In this document: positions 50,986 through 60,618 of the stretch, piece after piece | Numbering within the stretch: the stretch's first letter is position 1 | How the letters are laid out: each line of letters begins with the position of its first letter | Assembly (NCBI GenBank): GCA_001899805.1 | Contig: MKWP01000009.1 | Location: 1 to 64,000, forward strand | Source of the DNA: Lysobacterales bacterium 66-474 | GTDB lineage: Bacteria; Pseudomonadota; Gammaproteobacteria; Xanthomonadales; Rhodanobacteraceae | Direction: 5' to 3' | DNA: 64,000 bases | Position numbers and translations under genes: made by a program | The notes under the pieces: generated by a model | Seen by the model: only the letters and a program-made list of their open reading frames with translations | What the model was told of the DNA's origin: nothing | Database searches by the model: none

Positions 50986-51049
50986 GGAGCGTGCAGGTCC
51001 CCGCGCTGCACGCGTAGTGTGTGCATGCGAACCGGAGAGTCTAGCAGGG

Positions 51050-51250
51050 TGCTGAAAAAATACGGCCCTGCACTTTTTACTCGCGCCGTCGCTGGCGCTC
51101 GCCCTTCGGGCCAGCTCCGCTGTTCGCGCCCGCTCCTGCGGGCGCAGTCAACGCGCCGGGTCCGGCGCATGTCCGGCCCGGCTTCGCCGACTCAAGCGCT
51201 TCCGGCGCTTGAGTCGCGGCGGGCCATCCATGGCCCGCGCCACTCCGGCA
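51050..51250. repeat. hairpin-array repeat between fis and the DUF3426 gene (probable third member)
   Basis: A chain of stems: CGCCCGC-TCCT-GCGGGCG (about 51128), CTCAAGCGC-TTCC-GGCGCTTGAG (51191-51213) and GGGCCATCCATGGCCC (51220-51235). The TCC apex and the last hairpin are shared with elements A and B. No gene is visible in the 293-bp gap. Confidence 0.6.
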
Positions 51251-51278
51251 GCGCGTGGCCGACCGTCGCAGTGTCCTG

Positions 51279-52688
51279 TCATTCGAAACCGAAGCGGAAG
51301 CCGCCGGCGTCCTTGCCGGGATCGGCCACCTCGAACGCCAACGCGGCGGTCGCGCCCGGCGCGATGCCGGCGGCGCGCCGGGCAGGGTCGGGCATGTATT
51401 CGGCGGGACGGAAGCGGCGCATCGCCACCGGATGGTTGTCGAAATCGGTGAGCTCGACCACCACGACCGGCCATGGCTGCCGGAATGCCGCATCGTTGCG
51501 CATGGTCGCGGTGATCGTCAGCGCGCCGACCGCGTTCGGGTCGGGGCGCACGTCGCGTGACAGCAGTTCCAGCTGCGCCGTGTCCTTGATCGGCGGCAGG
51601 CGGCACGGGATGCTCCGGCACACGCGTTCCGCCCAGGTGCGCGTGGCGGGATTGCGGACCAATTCTATCCGGCCTGCCCACGCGAGCTGGACCGCCAGCG
51701 CCAACGCCAGCACCACGCAGCCGATGCCCAGGGCCACGCCGGTGGCCGAGGCCCGGCGCCGGTTGGGAGGGATGTAAACGTGCGCCGGCGCGGAGGCTGC
51801 CTCGGGTGCGTCGACGGGCGTGGGTTCGACGGCTGCAATCGGCTCCGGCGACTCCGCCACGCTGCCTGCGCCGGGGGCCCCGGCAGGGACCGGGGCGTCT
51901 TCGCTTTCGGCGCCGAACACGTCGCCATCGGCCAGCAGCGGCGACACGATGCGCGCGGTGTCCGGCGCTTCGGCTGCGACATCCGTGCCGGGCGTGATGT
52001 CGGGAACCGGCGCGTCGGTTGCCTGTTCCGGCGACATCGTTGCGAGGGGTGCCGCGACGCGGGCATCCGGCGCCGGTTCGACCTCGGTCCCGATGGTGTT
52101 GCCGACGTCGTCGGTGATGGCCTGGAGCGGCATGGCATCGCCATCGGCATGGGTGGCGTCGACGCCCCATGGACCGGCGTCCACCGGGTCGGCATTCGTT
52201 GCCGCCATGGCCGTGTCGCCGGCGGGTTCGACCTCCCAGGGTTCCGCATCGTCGGCTTCCGGCGGCGAGGGTTCGGGCGTTTGGCCGGCCGGGACGACGG
52301 CCAACTGCGATTCCATGTCGGCGAACCAGTCGTCGGCGCCCGGGTCCGCGCGCGGCGGCCCTCCCGTTTCGTCCGGGGCCGCGGGTGTCGCCGCATCCAG
52401 GTCCAGCTCATGTTGTTCGCTCGCGCCGGGGCCGTGTTGCAGGCGCCGCTTGTGCGCCGCAAGTTCATACGCCGATGGCGGGACGGCTTCGGTCAAGGTG
52501 GGTGCGTGCCACTCGGGATCCTGCGTCGGCAAGGGTGTCAGCGGCGCCTCGGGCAGCGCGTTGCTCAGCGTGCGCAGTGCGTCGAAGCGCTTCCCGCAAC
52601 GTCCGCAATGCACGATGCCGAGCGATACCTGCAAGGCATCCTCGTCGATCTCGTAGATCGTCAGGCATTCCGGGCACTGCGTGTACAT
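51279..52688 (-). CDS. zinc-ribbon/DUF3426 membrane protein
   Basis: A 469-residue protein. Seen: an N-terminal zinc ribbon (CPEC near residue 5 and CGRC near residue 29, MJ0042-type), a long acidic, proline-rich disordered region (about residues 45-310), one transmembrane helix (about 324-345) and a C-terminal DUF3426 domain (NPATRTWAERVC onwards, TMRNDAAFRQPWPVV). The family is located next to prmA and fis in this order; the function is not established. Probably inner-membrane with a cytosolic zinc ribbon. Confidence 0.85.
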   Translation of the reverse strand: MYTQCPECLTIYEIDEDALQVSLGIVHCGRCGKRFDALRTLSNALPEAPLTPLPTQDPEWHAPTLTEAVPPSAYELAAHKRRLQHGPGASEQHELDLDAATPAAPDETGGPPRADPGADDWFADMESQLAVVPAGQTPEPSPPEADDAEPWEVEPAGDTAMAATNADPVDAGPWGVDATHADGDAMPLQAITDDVGNTIGTEVEPAPDARVAAPLATMSPEQATDAPVPDITPGTDVAAEAPDTARIVSPLLADGDVFGAESEDAPVPAGAPGAGSVAESPEPIAAVEPTPVDAPEAASAPAHVYIPPNRRRASATGVALGIGCVVLALALAVQLAWAGRIELVRNPATRTWAERVCRSIPCRLPPIKDTAQLELLSRDVRPDPNAVGALTITATMRNDAAFRQPWPVVVVELTDFDNHPVAMRRFRPAEYMPDPARRAAGIAPGATAALAFEVADPGKDAGGFRFGFE

Positions 52689-52746
52689 GGGCGACCAGCG
52701 CGGGGCAACGGTGGAAGCGTAACAACATCGGGCACGCGAGGCACGT

Positions 52747-53739
52747 TCAGGCCTGGCCGCGGTAGCGACCCGCGATGCGCACCCAGTCCTCGCGCCGTGC
52801 CGCGTGCAGGTCGGCGAAGCCGCAGGCGGCGTAGCGTTCCAGCAGTTCGGCTTCCTGCCCGGCGAGGATGCCGGACAGCGCGAACGGCGCGCCGGGTTTG
52901 CACAACGCGGCGAAGCGCGCGGCGAGTGCGTGCAGCGGGCCCGACAGGATATTCGCGACGAACGCGTCGGCGCGTGTCGCGTCGGGCAGTTCGTCCGGCA
53001 GGTGCAATGACAGGCGCGTGGCCACGCCGTTGCGCACGGCGTTGTCGCGCGATGCGGTCAGCGCCTGCGGATCGTTGTCCACGCCGAGCGCGCGTGCGGC
53101 GCCGAGTTTCAGCGCGGCGATCGCGAGCACGCCCGAACCGCAGCCGTAGTCGATGATCGTCTTGTCCGCGAGGTCGCACGCATCCAGCCACTCGAGGCAC
53201 AGCGCGGTGGTCGGATGGGTGCCGGTGCCGAAGGCGAGGCCGGGGTCGAGGCGCACGATGACGGGCGCTTCATTCAACAAGGTTGTCGCGCTTCGCGCGA
53301 CGCCGTCTCCCCTTCCCCCGCTCGCGGGGGAAGGCAAGGGATGGGGGGCAGTCTGGCAAGGAGGTTCGATGTTCCACGGGTAGATCCACAGGCGCCGCCC
53401 GAAGGGCATGGGCCGGTAGCGATCCATCCAGGCGCGTTCCCAGTCCCGGTCGGCGACTTCGCGGAACGCGACGCGGTCCGGCGCGAGTTCCGGCAGCGCG
53501 TCGTGCAGCAGGTGCACGATGCCGCGGCGATCGCTGTCCGCGTCGAACAGCGCCAGCAGGGTCAGCGAACGCCACAGCGGCGTTTCGCCGACGCCGGGTT
53601 CGAAGATCGCGGCTTCGTCCGGCGTATCGGCGTCCGCATCCATCAGCGTCACCGAGAGCGCGCCGAGTTCTTCCAGCACGGCTTCGGCGCGGGGCTGCGC
53701 GGCAGCGTCGGTGGTGAGTTGCAGTTCGAGCCAGGGCAT
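52747..53739 (-). CDS. prmA: ribosomal protein L11 methyltransferase (with repeat-encoded insert)
   Basis: A 330-residue PrmA that trimethylates ribosomal protein L11. Seen: an N-terminal ferredoxin-like substrate domain (ELQLTTDAAAQPRAEAVLEE, DRDWERAWMDRY), then a methyltransferase domain with RLDPGLAFGTGTHPTTALCL, DYGCGSGVLAIAALKLGA and VANILSGPL. The family is about 295-300 long; the excess is an insert at residues about 125-154 between the domains (TAPHPLPSPASGGRGD-like), encoded by a palindromic repeat. It should not disturb the SAM site. Confidence 0.93.
   Translation of the reverse strand: MPWLELQLTTDAAAQPRAEAVLEELGALSVTLMDADADTPDEAAIFEPGVGETPLWRSLTLLALFDADSDRRGIVHLLHDALPELAPDRVAFREVADRDWERAWMDRYRPMPFGRRLWIYPWNIEPPCQTAPHPLPSPASGGRGDGVARSATTLLNEAPVIVRLDPGLAFGTGTHPTTALCLEWLDACDLADKTIIDYGCGSGVLAIAALKLGAARALGVDNDPQALTASRDNAVRNGVATRLSLHLPDELPDATRADAFVANILSGPLHALAARFAALCKPGAPFALSGILAGQEAELLERYAACGFADLHAARREDWVRIAGRYRGQA
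53277..53365. repeat. REP palindrome in frame inside prmA
   Basis: CTTCCCCCGC/GCGGGGGAAG stem followed by GGGATGGGGGGCA, with a second stem TCGCGC/GCGCGA at the other end. It is the same family as 31316-31405 and encodes a very similar PHP-P---G peptide. Confidence 0.75.
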
Positions 53740-53868
53740 GGCGCATTCTATTTCGCGCGCGGGCGGGGCGGATCAACACGCGCGGCACCGGGTCCGTTGT
53801 CGGGCGTCGGTCCGCATTGCCGGTTCCGACGCCGCGCGTCTTGGAGCTTCCCGCGGGATTGAACCGGC

Positions 53869-55110
53869 CTACGCGGTCCTCGGCAACCCCGCGATCGCCG
53901 CGATGCGCGCGCGGCGCATGGCTTCGCCGATCGCGGTGCCGGTCAGGCCCTGTTCGACGAACGGGCGTGCGGTGACCGCGCGCGCGGCGTCGCGCGCGGC
54001 GCGCAGGAAATCCGCCTGCGGGTAGGCATCGTTCTCGTGGTGCAGGCGGCCGCGCCTGTCGGCGGCGCAGACGATGAGGAACGGATCCAGCCGTTCGGGG
54101 CGCCGCAACGCGTCGAAGGCTTCCAGCAACTGCAGCACGGTCGCGGGCTTCAGTTCCAGCGCGCGGTGCGCGTCGAGGTGGTGGCGGCAGGTGAGCGCGG
54201 CGAGTTGCGCGTGTTCGGCGGGCACCTTCAGGCGCTCGCACAGCGCGGCGACCGGCGCGAGGCCGCGGTGTTCGTGGGCGATGTGGCGTGGCCATTCGTC
54301 CCGCGGCGTCAGCGCCTTGCCGAGATCGTGGGTGAGCGCGCAGAACCCCGCGAGGTCGTCGCCCGGCGCGAGCCGCGCGCATTGGTCCAGCACCAGTTCC
54401 AGGTGCTTGCCGCAATCGACCTCGGGATGGTGCTGCGGGCTTTGCGGCACGCCGTACAGCGCATCGACCTCGGGGAACAGCACCACCAGCGCACCGCATT
54501 CGCGCAGGCCGCGCACGAACGCGGACGGTTCGGGTTCGGCCAGCGCCTTGCGGGTTTCGGCCCACACCCGTTCGGGCACCAGATGCGCGGCTTCGCCGCG
54601 GGCGACCATCGCGCGCATCAGCGCCATGGTTTCATCGGCGATGCGGAATCCCAGCGGCGCAAAGCGCGCGAGGAAACGTGCGACCCGCAGGATGCGAACG
54701 GGGTCTTCGGCGAATGCGGGCGAGACGTGGCGCAACACGCGCGCGCGCAAGTCGCCGGCGCCGCCGTAGGGATCGACCAGGGTGCCGGCTTCGTCGCGCG
54801 CCATCGCGTTGATGGTGAGGTCGCGGCGCGCGAGGTCCTGTTCCAGCGTGACCTCGGGCGCGGCGTGGAAGGCGAACCCGTGGTAACCGGGCGCGGTCTT
54901 GCGTTCGGTGCGCGCCAACGCGTACTCCTCGCCGGTGCCGGGGTGCAGGAACACCGGGAAATCCTTGCCGACCGGTTTGAAACCCCGTGCCAGCATGGCC
55001 TCCGGGGTCGCGCCGACCACCACGTAGTCGCGATCGCCGTGCGCGCGGCCGAGCAGCTCGTCGCGCACCGCGCCGCCGACCAGATAGACGCGGTGGCCGG
55101 CTGGCGGCAT
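53869..55110 (-). CDS. cca: multifunctional CCA-adding enzyme
   Basis: A 413-residue tRNA nucleotidyltransferase that adds or repairs the 3' CCA end. Seen: [23 protein letters not shown] (DxD catalytic), [36 protein letters not shown], and the C-terminal HD domain ([23 protein letters not shown], shown in part: [16 protein letters not shown]) that gives phosphatase/phosphodiesterase activity in the long form. AGGA precedes ATG 55110. It is the last gene of slt-epimerase-cca, two bases after the epimerase stop. Confidence 0.95.
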   Translation of the reverse strand: MPPAGHRVYLVGGAVRDELLGRAHGDRDYVVVGATPEAMLARGFKPVGKDFPVFLHPGTGEEYALARTERKTAPGYHGFAFHAAPEVTLEQDLARRDLTINAMARDEAGTLVDPYGGAGDLRARVLRHVSPAFAEDPVRILRVARFLARFAPLGFRIADETMALMRAMVARGEAAHLVPERVWAETRKALAEPEPSAFVRGLRECGALVVLFPEVDALYGVPQSPQHHPEVDCGKHLELVLDQCARLAPGDDLAGFCALTHDLGKALTPRDEWPRHIAHEHRGLAPVAALCERLKVPAEHAQLAALTCRHHLDAHRALELKPATVLQLLEAFDALRRPERLDPFLIVCAADRRGRLHHENDAYPQADFLRAARDAARAVTARPFVEQGLTGTAIGEAMRRARIAAIAGLPRTA

Positions 55111-55112
55111 CC

Positions 55113-56051
55113 TCAGGCTTCCTGGGTCATGCGCGCGCGGTCGAGCAGGCGTGCCCGCGCGCGGCTGCCCAGCAGCAGCGGCAGCATCGCCGCGAAGCGG
55201 CGCGGCGTGATGCCGAGCTCGGCGAAGCCGTCGCGGGTGCCGACCGAGTCGACGCCCAGCGAATTGAAGTTGTCGCGCGAAAAGGGTTTTCCTGGGATCA
55301 GTTCCGCGGCGTACGCCTGCATGCGCCCGAGCAAGGCGGGCAGCGGCAACACGGCGCGCCTCAGGCCCGCGGCGTCGCGGATCATGCGCACGATCTGCAG
55401 CAGTTCCAAGGTGTCCGGACCGTACAGTTCGAGGATCCTGCCGATGCTGGAGCGGTCCGCGAGACAAAGCCTGATCGCCGTGGCGACGTCGCCCACCCAG
55501 GCAGGCGCGAACCTTGCGTGCGGTTGCGCGAGTGGCAGCACCGGACCCATGCGCAGCAGTTTCAGGAACCGGAACACGAAACCGTCACCGTCGCCGTAGA
55601 CCACGCTGGGCCGGTAGATCGTCCAGTCCATGCCCGAGTTGCGCATCTGCGCCTCAGCCTCGCCGCGCGTCTTGAGGTATTTCGAGGCGCGCTCTCCGGC
55701 GTTCAGCGAACTCATCTGGTGGATGCGCCGGATGCCGACCTGGCGGCACGCGGCAATCACCGTCGCGGTGAAGTCCACGTGCGCGCGGGTGAAGGTCGCG
55801 CCACCGGTCTCGTTGAGGATGCCGACCAGGTTGATGACCGCGTCGTGGCCCTTGAGGTGTTTCTCCAGCACCGCACGGTCGTACACGTCGGCGCTGAAGG
55901 TCCGCACGTTCGGCAGCACGTTGACGGCGCGGCGTTGCTCGCGGTTGCGGCTGAGCACGGTGACCCTGCAGTCGCGGGTGGCCAGTGCCGCGAGCAGGTG
56001 GTTGCCGATGAAGCCGGTGCCGCCGAGGACAACATAGCGTCGCGTGGTCAT
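55113..56051 (-). CDS. NAD(P)-binding epimerase-like protein (complex I NDUFA9 type)
   Basis: A 312-residue atypical SDR. Seen: [27 protein letters not shown], the modified active site [20 protein letters not shown] (shown in part: [11 protein letters not shown], with Y-x3-R instead of Y-x3-K), and PSVVYGDGD. This is the pattern of NDUFA9/YbjT-like proteins, which bind NADPH but often lack classical activity. It overlaps slt by four bases (ATGA) and is followed by cca. Role unknown; links to quinone or membrane lipids are suggested for the family. Confidence 0.82.
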   Translation of the reverse strand: MTTRRYVVLGGTGFIGNHLLAALATRDCRVTVLSRNREQRRAVNVLPNVRTFSADVYDRAVLEKHLKGHDAVINLVGILNETGGATFTRAHVDFTATVIAACRQVGIRRIHQMSSLNAGERASKYLKTRGEAEAQMRNSGMDWTIYRPSVVYGDGDGFVFRFLKLLRMGPVLPLAQPHARFAPAWVGDVATAIRLCLADRSSIGRILELYGPDTLELLQIVRMIRDAAGLRRAVLPLPALLGRMQAYAAELIPGKPFSRDNFNSLGVDSVGTRDGFAELGITPRRFAAMLPLLLGSRARARLLDRARMTQEA

Positions 56052-58126
56052 GGGGAAACACTCCCTGCGGAAGCCGGTGAGGGCGGTGCGTGGGTCGAAC
56101 CTGCAGGTGCGACCGATGGCGGCGAGGGTGCGCGGCACACCACTTGTTTGCGCTCGGGGTCGACCGCCGGATCGTACGGCGTGCCGATCGCGGCGAGCCG
56201 CGAGGAGACCGGGACGGGCTCGCCGTGCAGGCGCCAGCCGTAGATCGTCGCGAACGACATCACCCGGGTCACGTAATCGCGCGTTTCGTTGAACGGGATC
56301 GCGAGGATGAAGGCTTCCGGGTCCAGGTTGCCGCGCGCGTCCACCCAGCGCCGCGCGTTGGCGGGACCGGCGTTGTAGGCCGCCGATGCCAGCCACGGGC
56401 TGCCGTCGAAGCGTTGCGCGAGGTTGGCGAGGTACTGGGTGCCGAGCGGGATGTTGATGGCTGGATCGTACAGGCTGGCGGCGCCGTCGTAGGCAAGCCC
56501 GCTGCGGCGCGCGACCATTTTCGCGGTGCCCGGCAGGAGTTGCATCAGGCCGCGGGCGTCGGCGCCGGATTGTGCGTCGGTCTGCCACGCGGTTTCGGCA
56601 CGGATGATCGCGAACGCCCACGCCGGGTCGATGCCGGCGTCGCGCGCGGCCTTCAACACGCGCTGCCGGTCCGCCAGCGGGAAGCGCAGTGCGTAGTACG
56701 CAAGGTCGCCAGACTTGCCGAACGCGAACACCGCGCGGTCGTACCAGCCTTTCGCCGACGCCAGCGCCGCGGCCTGCTTCTGCCGGTCGGGCGGCAGGTC
56801 GGCGAACGCGCGGTTCCACTCGCGGCGCGCCTGCGGCAGCATGTCGAGGGCGAAGAATTCGAAGGCGCGAGCGAAACCCGGGATCGATTCGATCTGCCGG
56901 TCGACGGCGGGGTCGGCGGCGAGGGTCGCCGGGCAGATCGAATACGGCAGGTTGGCCTGGTCGGCGGCGAGGAAGCCGTAGAACGTCGCCTGTTGCGCCA
57001 GCGCCGTGTAATCGTCGAGCGCCGCCGCATCCTCGCCGAGTTTCTGCGCGACGCGCGCCTGCCAGTAGCGCCATTCGTCGCGTTGCATCTGTTCGGGCGT
57101 CAGCGCGGCGAGCGCCGCCGCCGCGGCTTTCCAGTCGCCTTGCGCGACCGCCGCGCGCACGCGCCATTCGCGGGTGGCATCGGTTTGCGCGGCGGTCGGC
57201 AACGCGGCGAGGCGGCCGATGGCATCCGGACCGAAATCGACCGCGTTGTACAACGCCAGCGCCGCGAGCACGCGATGGCGTTGGTCGTCGCTGAACTTGA
57301 AGCGTTGCGAAAGCGCTTGCCAGTCGGCTTGTGCCTGCGCGCTGTCGCGCCGCGCCAGCCGGATCAGCGCACGCGTCACGGCTTCGCGGTTGTACATGGT
57401 GTCGGCGAAAGCCGACGCCTGCTTCAACAGGTCCGCGGGCGAACCCAGCGCGTCGGCGATGCGTTGGGCCGCGCTCGCGTCGTTGCCCGCGAGCCAGGCC
57501 GCGGACGCGGCCACGGTGCCGGCGCGGCCGGCGTCGGCGGCACGTTCGATGCGCTCCCACACGCGTTGCGGCGTCAGCAGGCCCTGCGCGTAGGCGGCGG
57601 CCAGCACCGGATCGCACGCGGACGGCAGGCTGACCTGTTGCCACAGCGCGGCGAGGTCGCGCTCGAATTCCAGCGGCTTGCCTTGCGCGAGCGTGGCCTG
57701 CAAATCGGCGCAGGTCAGCGCGTCGCCCAAACCGGGTTGGTAGAACTGCCGGAACGTCGTCCAGTCCTTCTGCTGCGCCAGCCAGTTCAGCTCGGATTTG
57801 CGCAGGTCGTCGGCGGGGATCAAGCCCGCGTAGCGCTTCAGGTACGCATCGACCGCGGCCGGGGTCGCGGTCTTGATGCCCTGCTGCAACGCCGCGGCTT
57901 CGAGATACGGGTACAGCGGATAGCCGTCCAGGCCCTTCGCCAGCGCCCGCCAGTCCTGTCCGCTGGTCGCGGCGGCATAGGCCGCACGGAACGCGTCGCG
58001 CTGCTGCTGGAGCGTGGACGCAGGCGCTTGTGCGAAGGCGGTGCTTGCGATCGCCGCCAGCGTCATGCCGGCGAGCCAACGCGCGCGGGCACGCCAGTCT
58101 GCGTGCTTCGATGCGGTCGTGTGCAT
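56048..58126 (-). CDS. slt: soluble lytic murein transglycosylase
   Basis: A 692-residue periplasmic enzyme cleaving peptidoglycan between MurNAc and GlcNAc with formation of 1,6-anhydro ends. Seen: a signal peptide (residues 1-31, ending AFA), a long alpha-superhelical U-domain (about 40-470) and a C-terminal SLT domain with catalytic Glu511 (RAETAWQTDAQSGADARGLMQ, shown in part: AETAW, GLMQLLPGTA) and AYNAGPANA. A proline-rich tail follows. ATG 58126 gives a proper signal peptide. First gene of slt-epimerase-cca. Confidence 0.93.
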   Translation of the reverse strand: MHTTASKHADWRARARWLAGMTLAAIASTAFAQAPASTLQQQRDAFRAAYAAATSGQDWRALAKGLDGYPLYPYLEAAALQQGIKTATPAAVDAYLKRYAGLIPADDLRKSELNWLAQQKDWTTFRQFYQPGLGDALTCADLQATLAQGKPLEFERDLAALWQQVSLPSACDPVLAAAYAQGLLTPQRVWERIERAADAGRAGTVAASAAWLAGNDASAAQRIADALGSPADLLKQASAFADTMYNREAVTRALIRLARRDSAQAQADWQALSQRFKFSDDQRHRVLAALALYNAVDFGPDAIGRLAALPTAAQTDATREWRVRAAVAQGDWKAAAAALAALTPEQMQRDEWRYWQARVAQKLGEDAAALDDYTALAQQATFYGFLAADQANLPYSICPATLAADPAVDRQIESIPGFARAFEFFALDMLPQARREWNRAFADLPPDRQKQAAALASAKGWYDRAVFAFGKSGDLAYYALRFPLADRQRVLKAARDAGIDPAWAFAIIRAETAWQTDAQSGADARGLMQLLPGTAKMVARRSGLAYDGAASLYDPAINIPLGTQYLANLAQRFDGSPWLASAAYNAGPANARRWVDARGNLDPEAFILAIPFNETRDYVTRVMSFATIYGWRLHGEPVPVSSRLAAIGTPYDPAVDPERKQVVCRAPSPPSVAPAGSTHAPPSPASAGSVSP

Positions 58127-58238
58127 GCGTTCGATTCTAGACGAACCGCCGCACGGGGTGCGCAGATGCGCGGTCGCCCGAAACGCGCAAACGAAAGGCC
58201 GCTTGCGCGGCCCTTCGCGGCGACGCTTGCCGAAACAC

Positions 58239-58853
58239 TCAGTGGCGCTTGCGGGCGTTGTGCTTGGCGCGATGGATGCGGCGGCTGTCGCGGTTGTCGG
58301 CGCGTTGCACGCGCGCGGTGTTGCGCAGCGTGTCGCGATGCGACTCCATGCGATCGACATGCGCTTCGCCGCCTTCGGCGCGCCCGAGTTCGCGGTTGGT
58401 CAGCGAGCCATGGGTGACGCCGTTGTGCAGGCGGCTTTCCTGGTTGATGTTGCGCTGCACGTTGGCCTGCTCGAGGTTGGACTTCAACGAATCCGGATTG
58501 CCGGTGGTCGCGTTGTGCTTGTCGCCGTAGATGGCCTTGCTCTCGCGGTTCTGCTGGCGCTGGATCTGCGCGCGCTCGGAGGCCGACAGCGAACCGTTGC
58601 GCAGGTCGCGTTGTTCGGTCTTGTCGATGCGCGCTTCGCCGGCTTCCAGCTTGCGTGCTTCGCCGGTGCCGAGTTGCCCGGATTGCAATCCCTGTTCGAT
58701 GCGCTTTTGCTGGGCGACGTCGCGACCGGTTTCGCTGGCGGCGTTGTGCTTGACGGGTGTCGTGGCTGGCGTGGGTGTGGTTTGCGCTTGCGCGCCGGCC
58801 GCCAGCCCGAGGCCGAGCGCGATGGCCGCGGCCAGGATGAGGGTGCGTGACAT
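58239..58853 (-). CDS. exported repeat protein of unknown function
   Basis: A 204-residue protein with a signal peptide (residues 1-24, MSRTLILAAAIALGLG). The mature part is hydrophilic and helical, and consists of two diverged units of about 70 residues (about 50-115 and 120-190) sharing RI--G--SG-LT--E---LE, then G-LS--E, then N--S--IY--KHN patterns. Relatives with this motif exist in xanthomonads but have no known role. AGAGGA precedes ATG 58853. The 112-bp gap upstream of slt separates them. Confidence 0.65.
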   Translation of the reverse strand: MSRTLILAAAIALGLGLAAGAQAQTTPTPATTPVKHNAASETGRDVAQQKRIEQGLQSGQLGTGEARKLEAGEARIDKTEQRDLRNGSLSASERAQIQRQQNRESKAIYGDKHNATTGNPDSLKSNLEQANVQRNINQESRLHNGVTHGSLTNRELGRAEGGEAHVDRMESHRDTLRNTARVQRADNRDSRRIHRAKHNARKRH

Positions 58854-58973
58854 GGTGGATTCCTCTGCGTGGATGGTGGGTGCGGTCCGCAGGGAAGGAA
58901 CGCGACCCGGCCGGCACCGGTTGACGCGCCATCACGGATGTTCAGTTTCGCGACAGCCGGTTGTTCCAGGGTT

Positions 58974-59765
58974 TCAAGCGGCGGCTTGCCACGCCGTCAC
59001 CGGCACGCGGATCTCCGCGGCGATCGGCAGGTGGTCGGAGAACGCGGCCGGCAGGGTCCACATGCGTTCGACCTGGATGTGCGAGGTGACCAGGATGTGG
59101 TCGATGGCACGCTGCGGCCGCCAGCTCGGAAAGGTGGGGCGCGGATCGTCGGGGGGTGTCAGCGCGGTGTGCGCGAACAGCTTGCGCAGCTCGCGGCTTT
59201 CGGGTGGGCTGTTGAAATCGCCCATCAGGACCGCGTTCGGGTGGTCCTGCAGCAGTTCGGCGATGAAGTCGATCTGGCGCTGGCGCGACTGCACGCCCAG
59301 CGAAAGGTGGGCGACCGCCACGGTCAGCGCTTCGCGGTCGCCGCCGTAGCGCGCCAGCAATACGCCGCGCCCGCCGATGCGTCCCGGTAGCGGATAGTCG
59401 AGCACCTCGACCGGCGCGGCGCGGCTGATCAGGCCGTTGGCGGTGTGCGAGAGGTTGGAGAGGTTGCGGTTGGGCTGGTGGCTCCAGTACGGCAGCCCCG
59501 AGGTTTCCGCGAGGTAGCGGGTCTGGTTGAGGAAGCCCGAACGGATGCTGCCGGCGTCGACTTCCTGCAGGCCGACCACGTCGAACTTGGCGATGGAGCG
59601 CGCAAGGTTGTCGAGGTTGCCGAGCTTGTACTTGCCGGGCAGCACGGCGCCCCAGCTGCGCGTGAAGTATTCGTGGTAACGCTTCACGCTCGCGCCGGCG
59701 AGGATGTTGCAGCTCAGGATGCGCAGGACGTTCTCGGTCGGTGCGCTGGCGGGTTCGTGCTTCAT
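58974..59765 (-). CDS. endonuclease/exonuclease/phosphatase-family hydrolase
   Basis: A 263-residue metal-dependent hydrolase of the EEP superfamily. Seen: RILSCNILAG, LQEVDAG (metal Glu), MGDFNSPPES (catalytic D-N) and AIDHILVTSH plus the terminal SDHLPIAAE (catalytic D-H). Substrates in this family range from DNA to phospholipids; this single-domain, signal-less form is not specific. It lies upstream-to-downstream with dsbA genes on the same strand, an arrangement often seen in this order. Confidence 0.85.
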   Translation of the reverse strand: MKHEPASAPTENVLRILSCNILAGASVKRYHEYFTRSWGAVLPGKYKLGNLDNLARSIAKFDVVGLQEVDAGSIRSGFLNQTRYLAETSGLPYWSHQPNRNLSNLSHTANGLISRAAPVEVLDYPLPGRIGGRGVLLARYGGDREALTVAVAHLSLGVQSRQRQIDFIAELLQDHPNAVLMGDFNSPPESRELRKLFAHTALTPPDDPRPTFPSWRPQRAIDHILVTSHIQVERMWTLPAAFSDHLPIAAEIRVPVTAWQAAA

Positions 59766-59846
59766 GGCTGGATCAGACTAGCACTTTGTTCCGCGCGGAA
59801 ACGTGTGCCGGAACGCACGGGTCGCGTGCGTTGCGCGGGCCTGCGT

Positions 59847-60593
59847 TCAGCGCTTCTCCACCTGCCGCACCATCCACAGGCCCACCTGCTGCAGTTCGGC
59901 GTAGCTTCGGATTTCGGCGCTGCGCATCAGCGCGACGAACGGCGCGTCTTTGGCGTCGCTGGCGCGGCGTCCCACGACCAGGGTCGGGGTGGAATCGACG
60001 CCCCAGCCCATTTCGGTGTGCTGGTCGGCCGCCATTTGCTGCATCGTTTCGGCGCTGGTGGCGGCAGCCATGAATTGCTGCGGGTCCACGCCGTGGCGGC
60101 CGTACCACGCCGCCATGTCCTGCAACGAATTGAGCGGATAGTGTTCCAGCATGGCCTGGAACATCGCGTCGTGGGTCTGTTCCAGCACGCCCAGTTGCCG
60201 GGCCGCGTAGAAGGCTTGCGCGTACGGCGCCCAGGCCTCGCTGAACACCACCGGCATGTAGCGCACCGTCACGCCCTGCGGCAATCCGGCACGCAGCTTG
60301 TCCATGTACGGCGCGAATTCCGCGCAGTGCGGGCAGCCGTAGGAGAACGCCTCGACGACTTCGACCGGCCCGGTCGGCGCGGCTTGTCCGGCCGGCAATT
60401 TCAGGGCGACGTACTGGTTGCCTTCGGTGAAATGCGTCGAGCTCGCCGGCGCGGGAGTGCCCGCTTCCGCGCTGGCGGCGGTTGAAGCGGTCGGCGTGCC
60501 CGTCGCAGCGGCGCCGTCGTCGTTGTGCGCCGAACAGGCCGCGGTCAACAACAGGCCGCAAGCCAGTAAAACAATTCGAAGCGTCGATGACAT
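59847..60593 (-). CDS. DsbA-like thiol:disulfide interchange lipoprotein
   Basis: A 248-residue periplasmic thioredoxin-fold oxidoreductase. Seen: a lipoprotein signal (LLTAAC, lipidated Cys at residue 20), a low-complexity A/T/S linker, active site FSYGCPHCAEFAP (CPHC, as in DsbA) and cis-Pro loop DSTPTLVVG. It should form disulfides in exported proteins while tethered to a membrane. ATG 60593 or 60602. A second, unlipidated DsbA-like gene lies upstream, separated by a GTAC-hairpin repeat. Confidence 0.88.
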   Translation of the reverse strand: MSSTLRIVLLACGLLLTAACSAHNDDGAAATGTPTASTAASAEAGTPAPASSTHFTEGNQYVALKLPAGQAAPTGPVEVVEAFSYGCPHCAEFAPYMDKLRAGLPQGVTVRYMPVVFSEAWAPYAQAFYAARQLGVLEQTHDAMFQAMLEHYPLNSLQDMAAWYGRHGVDPQQFMAAATSAETMQQMAADQHTEMGWGVDSTPTLVVGRRASDAKDAPFVALMRSAEIRSYAELQQVGLWMVRQVEKR

Positions 60594-60618
60594 GGCAGAC
60601 ATGGTGGGATCAGGAACC

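Noticed and set aside
56052-58079. Extended epimerase frame over slt
   Set aside because: Shadow of slt; the SDR motif [16 protein letters not shown] marks the start at 56051.
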